Positions 13,868-17,462 of a DNA stretch of 17,462 bases are shown one piece after another. The DNA comes from Oscillospiraceae bacterium. GTDB taxonomy: Bacteria; Bacillota; Clostridia; Oscillospirales; Acutalibacteraceae. Under the pieces are notes generated by a model, which did not search any database, was not told where the DNA came from, and worked only from the letters and a program-made list of their open reading frames with translations. The DNA lies in assembly GCA_902761265.1 (NCBI GenBank), contig CACWJV010000054.1, positions 1 through 17,462 on the forward strand, in the 5' to 3' direction. Within the stretch, counting starts at the first letter, position 1. Every line of letters begins with the position of its first letter. The translations under genes were made by a program, and so were the position numbers.

Positions 13868-13907
13868 GCACAAAAAGCTTCCGTATTTTACGGAAGCTTT
13901 TTTGTGC
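13868..13907 (+). terminator. Strong bidirectional-looking terminator of the giant gene
   Basis: An 18-base arm beginning GCACAAAAAGCTTCC (13868-13885) pairs with its complement ending TTTTTTGTGC around a TTT loop. It begins at the base after the stop codon and contains T6. Confidence 0.9.
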
Positions 13908-13962
13908 AGGGCCAAGGGGAAAGGGGAAAGATAATTCTTTTGCCGCAATGCACAGCGTCCGA

Positions 13963-13992
13963 CGCGTCACTATGCACGAAGCACGGTGCACA
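13963..13992. repeat. Degenerate TGCAC-rich repeat, second copy
   Basis: CGCGTCACTATGCAC (13963-13977) matches 6006-6020 at 14 of 15 positions, followed by further GCAC motifs. The surrounding gap (13908-13993) has no coding signal. Confidence 0.4.
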
Positions 13993-13993
13993 G

Positions 13994-14045
13994 AAAAGCA
14001 CTCCGCGGGAGACACTTCGAAAGGAAGGTGTCTCCCGCTGCTTTT
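13994..14045 (+). terminator. Long hairpin with terminator-like tail
   Basis: GCGGGAGACAC (14005-14015) pairs perfectly with GTGTCTCCCGC (14028-14038); an outer AAAAGCA (13994-14000) pairs with TGCTTTT (14039-14045) across a CTCC bulge. The stem ends in TTTT. No intact gene ends just before it, so it may be a remnant of the element that carried the tnpV pseudogene. Confidence 0.5.
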
Positions 14046-14059
14046 GTAATCAACCGTAA

Positions 14060-14484
14060 CGATGGAATACAGAGGACAGATTCAATGCTATTTACGGAGG
14101 AGTACTTAAAACGAAAGATCAAATTGACAATGAGCAGAACGGGCTTCATTGCACCCGCCGGGGTGACTTCTATTATCCAAACCTTGTTTATTCCAAAAAC
14201 GACTATCTGCCCCTCGGTAAGTCCGGCATGCTGCGTAAACCATATCTTAAAGAAATCTTCAAGGCACTGTTCAACAAGATGCTGCTTTTGGACGAGCTTT
14301 GCCCGCATCTGCTGGAGGTTGACAAACAGGCACACGACACCACACCATCGTTGCCCGCATGAAACAAGGACGCGGCGTCACCGAACAGCTCAAAGCCGAC
14401 GACCAGTGGAGCCGGGTGCAGAAAATGGGCTATATCCACAATGCCGCAGAAGTGTTTGTTTTGCGGGAGGTGGTAAATCATTGA
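14060..14484 (+). pseudogene. tnpV: TnpV-like transposon-encoded protein, frameshifted remnant
   Basis: Two frames together give a TnpV-like sequence (PF14198 family as I recall it). Frame one (from about 14063) reads NEQNGLHCTRRGDFYYPNLV, then YLPLGKSGMLRKPYLKE and LFNKMLLLDELCPHLLEVD, up to KQAHDT. The other frame (14347-14484) continues IVARMKQGRGVTEQLKADDQ, WSRVQKMGYIHNAAE and ends VVNH with a TGA. Family members typically show NEQNGLHYTLVGDYYLPDL and EGVTEQLKAEN..WVQKMNNIRN, so the order is right. The break is a tandem ACACC duplication at 14337-14346: removing five bases restores HDTIVARM. No start codon is found for the first part. TnpV is an accessory protein of clostridial mobile elements; no transposase or recombinase lies nearby. 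Confidence 0.75.
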
Positions 14485-14525
14485 AAACCGTCGCTGGATT
14501 CCGGGAATCAGTGCCCGTGCATTCG

Positions 14526-14555
14526 ACCGTTACACAACCCAAAAGATCCGTTCGT
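14526..14555 (+). promoter_or_regulatory. Candidate LytTR binding site upstream of the regulator operon
   Basis: Direct repeats ACCGTTACA (14526-14534) and TCCGTTCGT (14547-14555) are separated by 12 bp, a 21-bp period. The known LytTR consensus [TA][AC][CA]GTTN[AG][TG] is matched at 7 and 9 of 9 positions. It lies about 31 bp upstream of the -35 box of the operon that encodes the LytTR protein, suggesting autoregulation. Confidence 0.55.
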
Positions 14556-14586
14556 TCCCCGAAAACGACTGTCTGCTCCTTTTTTC

Positions 14587-14615
14587 TTGCAATCTTTCGG
14601 CATCTCTGCTATGAT
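14587..14615 (+). promoter_or_regulatory. Promoter of the two-component operon
   Basis: TTGCAA (14587-14592), a 17-bp spacer and TATGAT (14610-14615). Start site about 14622, 30 bases before the response-regulator start codon. Confidence 0.7.
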
Positions 14616-14651
14616 AGGGACAGTAAAACGAACCAAAGGACGGTATGGGGT

Positions 14652-15353
14652 ATGAACATTGCCATCTGCGACGATGAAATCTTTGAGACCGAGCATCTCG
14701 AACAGTTGATCAACACCTACGCGCAGCAGCGCGACTACGATCTGCACTGCCGGCGGTTCACGTCCGGCGCGGCGCTGCTGGGCCAGGAGGAGAAGTTCGA
14801 TCTGTATTTTCTCGACTACAAAATGGGCGAGATGAACGGCGTGGAGCTGGCGCAAGCGCTCAAGGAAAAGTTTCACCGCTCGGTGACCGTCTGCTTTTTG
14901 ACCAACTACGAAGCGGCGGCGCTCGAGGTGATCAATAACCGCGTCTATGCCGACGGCTTTTTGAAAAAGCCGGTGGAGCCAAAGCTGCTGTATGACAAGC
15001 TCGAGCAGTTCTATCGCGCGTCGTTTTCCGGACGGCTGGAGTTGAAAAAGGGGAAAGGGTATCAGACCGTTTATACCCAGGAGGTCATGTATATCGAAGC
15101 CGACGGCAAACGCTCGACTTTCCACTTTGCCGACCGCACGGAAAACTATAACTACCTGTTGACAAAGCTGGAATCGGAGGTGCTGCACAACGTGTGCTTT
15201 TATCGCATCCACCGCTCGTTTATCGTGAATCTCCAATATGTTCTGCGCTACGACAGCAAAACCGTTACCCTGACCGACGGCACGGTTTTGCCGCTCAAAA
15301 CGCGCAATTTCCGCGACGTCTACCGGGACTTTCTGTTTCAATCGAACAGCTAA
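14652..15353 (+). CDS. LytTR-family response regulator (AgrA/LytR type)
   Basis: Encodes 233 residues. ATG 14652 is chosen because the receiver begins at once (MNIAICDDE) and an AAAGGA element precedes it; the frame continues upstream through the tnpV remnant but without a sensible protein. Receiver domain 1-120: acidic pair Asp7/Asp8, phospho-acceptor Asp55 (DLYFLDYKMG), Thr84 and Lys105 (FLKKP). LytTR DNA-binding domain about 127-233: QEVMYIEADGKRSTFHF, FYRIHRSFIVNLQYVL and the ending LPLKTRNFRDVYRDFL. These regulators bind paired 9-bp direct repeats; candidate sites lie upstream of this gene and at 16985-17014. Its kinase follows 15 bases downstream. The signal is unknown. Confidence 0.93.
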   Translation: MNIAICDDEIFETEHLEQLINTYAQQRDYDLHCRRFTSGAALLGQEEKFDLYFLDYKMGEMNGVELAQALKEKFHRSVTVCFLTNYEAAALEVINNRVYADGFLKKPVEPKLLYDKLEQFYRASFSGRLELKKGKGYQTVYTQEVMYIEADGKRSTFHFADRTENYNYLLTKLESEVLHNVCFYRIHRSFIVNLQYVLRYDSKTVTLTDGTVLPLKTRNFRDVYRDFLFQSNS

Positions 15354-15368
15354 AACGGAGGTGCTGCT

Positions 15369-16718
15369 ATGGATGGCATTCTTGCCGGCATCGGGCATTC
15401 GCCCGTGCTGTATGCGCTGCTGGCGGCGGTGAATATGGCGCTCAGCGCGGCCATCGATTTTACGGCGGCGGATCTGCTGTTTCGCGTCCGCCCGCGCAAA
15501 AATTGGGCCTTGCTCGCGCTGTGCGGCGTGCTGCTGCTGGCTGTCGGCGGGCTGCGGCCGTTTGCGTTCGGCACGAGCCTGCAGGCGGTGCAGATGTGGA
15601 ACCTCGGCTCAACGCTGCTGCCGTTTTTGTGCGCGCCGGTGCTCTATCCGATTCGCGTGTGCTGGAAACCGATGCTCGCGATTCTCGGCTATGAATTTGT
15701 GGCGGCAGTCAAATATATCATTTTGCTGCTGTTTTTCAATTATGACAACGACAATGTCAACGATCCGCTCGAGCTCGTGGTGGAGCTGGTGCTGCACGTT
15801 GCGGTGCTGCTGCTGCTCGTTTTTTTGCTGCAGCGCTTTGCCCAAAGGCGCGATTTGCCGATTGCCGTGACGCGCATGGGTGCGGTTTTGTATCTGCTGA
15901 TCGTGGCGACGGTCGTGGTCTTTATGGTCTCGATTTCGCTGCTCGGTTCGGTCTATTCCGAAGAGGATCAGGCGCGGTTCGCCTTTACGCTGCTCAACAT
16001 CCCGCTGTTTGCGGCAACTGTGACCTATGCGGCCCTGAGCGTTTCCAAAAGCCGCCAGCAGGAAAAGGCCTATAAGGAGCAGCTCAATCAGCAGATCCGG
16101 CACTACGAGATGATGGAAAAAATGAACGAGGATCTGCGCGAATTCCGCCACGATCTGCCGAAGATGCTGCGGCCGTTTGAGGCGTATGCGGCCGGCGACG
16201 ATTCCGCGGAGGCCAAACGGATCGCCCAAAAGCTGTCCGGTTTTGCTTCGGGCCACGGTACGCGCTACAACACCGGCAACTACCGGCTCGACACGGTGCT
16301 GTTCTGTCAGCAGCAGATCGCGCAAAAAGACGGCATCACGATCAACTATACCTTCGGCTCCGTGTTTCCGGCGGAGGGCATCGACCCGGACGATCTGTAT
16401 GTGATCTTTCCGAATGCGCTCGACAACGCGATTGAAGCGTGCCGCAAGGTCGGCGAGCCGTGCGAGATCACGATCACGTCGCGCATCCGCGAAAACGAGG
16501 TGCTCGTCACCATTCGGAACCCTGTGGCGGAAAAAGTCACTGTGCGCGGCGGGGTGCCGCAGACGGACAAGAAAGACAAAAAGCTGCACGGCTACGGCTA
16601 CCGCAGTATGAGAAAAGCCGCCGCCAAATACGGCGACGACAACATGGATTTCAAGCTCGAAAACGGAACCTTCACCTTGCGGTTCAATTTGACATTCAAA
16701 CAAAACGGCACGGTCTGA
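15369..16718 (+). CDS. GHKL-domain sensor histidine kinase (AgrC-like)
   Basis: Encodes 449 residues; ATG 15369 follows GGAGG (15357-15361). The N-terminal half is hydrophobic with about six membrane segments between residues 11 and 225 (for example about 46-62, 105-123, 137-155, 171-193 and 205-224) and no large outer loop. A short coiled-coil linker (225-255) leads to the phospho-acceptor His261 in REFRHDLPKM. The GHKL ATPase domain follows: N-box NALDNAIEAC (349-358), DDLYVIFPN before it and the glycine motif HGYGYRSM (407-414). This is the AgrC/ComD/VirS architecture, in which the membrane part often senses a peptide. It forms an operon with the LytTR regulator. No agrB or agrD gene is next to it, so the ligand is open; the 40-residue gene downstream is one candidate partner. 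Confidence 0.9.
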   Translation: MDGILAGIGHSPVLYALLAAVNMALSAAIDFTAADLLFRVRPRKNWALLALCGVLLLAVGGLRPFAFGTSLQAVQMWNLGSTLLPFLCAPVLYPIRVCWKPMLAILGYEFVAAVKYIILLLFFNYDNDNVNDPLELVVELVLHVAVLLLLVFLLQRFAQRRDLPIAVTRMGAVLYLLIVATVVVFMVSISLLGSVYSEEDQARFAFTLLNIPLFAATVTYAALSVSKSRQQEKAYKEQLNQQIRHYEMMEKMNEDLREFRHDLPKMLRPFEAYAAGDDSAEAKRIAQKLSGFASGHGTRYNTGNYRLDTVLFCQQQIAQKDGITINYTFGSVFPAEGIDPDDLYVIFPNALDNAIEACRKVGEPCEITITSRIRENEVLVTIRNPVAEKVTVRGGVPQTDKKDKKLHGYGYRSMRKAAAKYGDDNMDFKLENGTFTLRFNLTFKQNGTV

Positions 16719-16732
16719 CCGCGCCGTTTTTT
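16702..16732 (+). terminator. Rho-independent terminator overlapping the kinase stop codon
   Basis: AAAACGGC-A-CGGT (16702-16714) pairs with ACCG-C-GCCGTTTT around CTG, followed by further T residues. The stop codon TGA (16716-16718) lies in the loop region. It also separates the kinase from the convergent peptide gene. Confidence 0.85.
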
Positions 16733-16747
16733 ATTCGCTCAAAGGGA

Positions 16748-16870
16748 TCAGTGCTTGCGGAACCAGCCGAGGATGATGCTGATCAGGCTCTTTTCCGTGC
16801 CGGTCGATTCTTTCACCAAGTCATTATTCAACTGCGTGACATAATCAGCGAGTGCATATTCCTCAATCAT
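16748..16870 (-). CDS. 40-residue peptide of unknown function
   Basis: Not recognised. ATG at 16870 has an AGGAG site 6-7 bases upstream; an in-frame ATG nine codons earlier (MKTEERRSH) lacks a good ribosome site. The first half is acidic (MIEEYALADYVTQLNNDLVKE), the middle STGTEKS is polar, and the end LISIILGWFRKH is hydrophobic then basic, an amphipathic helix candidate. There is no cysteine, no Gly-Gly cleavage site and no signal peptide, so it is not a standard AgrD or bacteriocin precursor. It converges on the LytTR/GHKL operon and diverges from the BspA-like gene, with a LytTR-like site in the shared upstream region. It may be a secreted or membrane-active peptide, or a small regulator. 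The promoter and palindrome upstream support a real gene. Confidence 0.6.
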   Translation of the reverse strand: MIEEYALADYVTQLNNDLVKESTGTEKSLISIILGWFRKH

Positions 16871-16905
16871 GTGTGATCTCCTTTCTTCTGTTTTCATGCA
16901 CCGAA

Positions 16906-16935
16906 ATTCTAACACATTTACTTGTAAAAGTAAAT
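16906..16935 (-). promoter_or_regulatory. Promoter of the 40-residue peptide gene with palindrome in the spacer
   Basis: On the minus strand TTTACT (16929-16934), a 17-bp spacer and TAGAAT (16906-16911). ATTTACTT-GTAA-AAGTAAAT (16916-16935), a perfect 8-bp inverted repeat, covers the -35 box and most of the spacer, where a repressor would block polymerase. Confidence 0.6.
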
Positions 16936-16984
16936 AGTTTTTACGAATTTTAAAAAAATATTTTATGCACTTTAAACAGAAAAC

Positions 16985-17014
16985 ATCATTCATTCCCCGC
17001 AAAGCATCGTTCAT
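16985..17014 (+). promoter_or_regulatory. Candidate LytTR binding site in the divergent peptide/BspA gap
   Basis: Direct repeats ATCATTCAT (16985-16993) and ATCGTTCAT (17006-17014), 12 bp apart (21-bp period), match the LytTR consensus at 7 and 8 of 9 positions; each is followed by TCCC. The second ends 10 bp before the -35 box at 17025, an activator position. The core CGTTCATTCCC (17008-17018) differs by one base from CGTTCGTTCCC (14549-14559) in the regulator's own upstream region. Confidence 0.6.
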
Positions 17015-17024
17015 TCCCTTTTGC

Positions 17025-17052
17025 TTGACTTTTTCGCAATTATTGTTAAAAT
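17025..17052 (+). promoter_or_regulatory. Promoter of the second BspA-like gene
   Basis: TTGACT (17025-17030), a 16-bp spacer and TAAAAT (17047-17052). The start site is expected near 17059, giving a leader of about 40 bases with an AAGGGAG ribosome site. Confidence 0.65.
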
Positions 17053-17099
17053 AGAAACGGCAGATTCTATTCTTATTTTGTCACAAGGGAGAATGTAGG

Positions 17100-17462
17100 A
17101 TGAAACAGATAAAAACGCTTTTCTTTGTGTTGCTCACGCTTGCGCTGGTGCTCTCGCTCGGCATCTGCGCCGCCGCGGAAGGCGGAGACGAACCATTGAT
17201 CACAATTGTTGAAAGTGGTGACTGCGGCGCGGACAGCGATGTGCAATACAAACTGTACAGCGACGGTCTGCTGGAGATCACCGGTACCGGAATCATTAAA
17301 AGCTCTGCATTCGAGGAACGTACGGATATTTTGCAGGTCACGATCGGGGAAAACGTCTCTGGAGCAGGCCTTTATGCGTTCAATCACTGTCTGAACCTTG
17401 AGAGCGTCACGCTTCCCAGGACGTTTCAGACGACGATCGGCGACAACTTTTATTATTGTCCC
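17100..17462 (+). CDS. Secreted BspA-type leucine-rich-repeat protein, 3' end outside window
   Basis: The first 121 residues are visible; the frame is open at the window edge. ATG 17100 follows AAGGGAG by about 9 bases. Residues 1-24 are a signal peptide (MKQIKTLFFVLLTLALVLSL) close to that of the BspA-like protein at 4360, sharing LLTLAL. Residues 40-67 (SGDCGADSDVQYKLYSDG, LLEITGTG) are the usual segment before BspA repeats, also present in the 4360 protein as GTCGLDATW. LRR_5-type repeats begin at about 75 (ILQVTIGENVSGAGLYAFNH, CLNLESVTLP). It is likely a cell-surface or secreted protein. A LytTR-like site just upstream of its promoter suggests control by the regulator encoded at 14652-15353. 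Unlike the 4360 gene, its composition matches the GC-rich surroundings. Confidence 0.85.
   Translation, partial: MKQIKTLFFVLLTLALVLSLGICAAAEGGDEPLITIVESGDCGADSDVQYKLYSDGLLEITGTGIIKSSAFEERTDILQVTIGENVSGAGLYAFNHCLNLESVTLPRTFQTTIGDNFYYCP

Noticed and set aside
13986..14651. N-terminal extension of the response-regulator frame
   Set aside because: It passes through the tnpV remnant in another frame and through the promoter at 14587-14615; the receiver domain starts at 14652.
16748..16870. Calling the 40-residue peptide an AgrD autoinducer precursor
   Set aside because: There is no cysteine or serine-lactone core pattern, no agrB neighbour and no acidic C-terminal tail; only the position is suggestive.

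Overview
The window looks like chromosome of a GC-rich, endospore-forming member of the Clostridia, probably an Oscillospirales/Ruminococcaceae-type gut lineage. The evidence is the complete spoIIAA-spoIIAB-sigF operon, a DUF6442 membrane protein paired with a short XRE regulator, an ECF sigma/anti-sigma pair, a LytTR/GHKL two-component system, a BIG2 (Ig-like) giant secreted protein, and BspA-type leucine-rich-repeat proteins. No database search was possible; names rest on motifs read in the translations.

Layout. 2-646: 3' part of an amidohydrolase gene. 696-1388: DUF6442 membrane protein and XRE regulator behind a consensus promoter set among operator-like palindromes. 1397-2577: ECF sigma factor overlapping its membrane anti-sigma partner. 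2578-2774: convergent gap holding a pair of inverted REP-like hairpins. 2775-4194 (minus): sigF, spoIIAB, spoIIAA. 4297-5608: AT-richer segment with a secreted BspA-like protein carrying an unusual Cys-pair/hydrophobic tail, then a 66-residue small protein with its own promoter. 5609-6041: gene-free, packed with hairpins: two more inverted REP pairs, one single REP and two terminators. 6042-6849 (minus): stand-alone 5S rRNA gene with a consensus promoter and its own terminator, followed by two small unrecognised genes. 6962-7720 (minus): exodeoxyribonuclease III. 7826-13907: a perfect-consensus promoter, a 1960-residue secreted protein with 22 tandem Ig-like repeats, and a strong terminator. 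13908-14651: hairpin, a frameshifted tnpV-like transposon remnant, and the promoter region of the next operon. 14652-16732: LytTR response regulator and GHKL histidine kinase. 16748-16870 (minus): 40-residue peptide gene. 17100-end: 5' part of a second BspA-like secreted protein.

How the parts may work together. The most interesting proposal is a small local regulon. Two 9-bp LytTR-like direct repeats with 21-bp periodicity lie upstream of the response-regulator operon. A second pair with the same period and a shared 11-bp core lies in the divergent gap between the 40-residue peptide and the BspA-like gene, just upstream of the latter's -35 box. This suggests that the kinase/regulator pair controls itself, a surface protein and possibly a small peptide, with no agrB/agrD genes in view. 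The second is a family of GTAG-headed 7/3/7 hairpins whose stems vary with compensatory changes and occur as inverted pairs. They resemble REP/BIME elements moved by RAYT transposases, but no transposase lies in the window.
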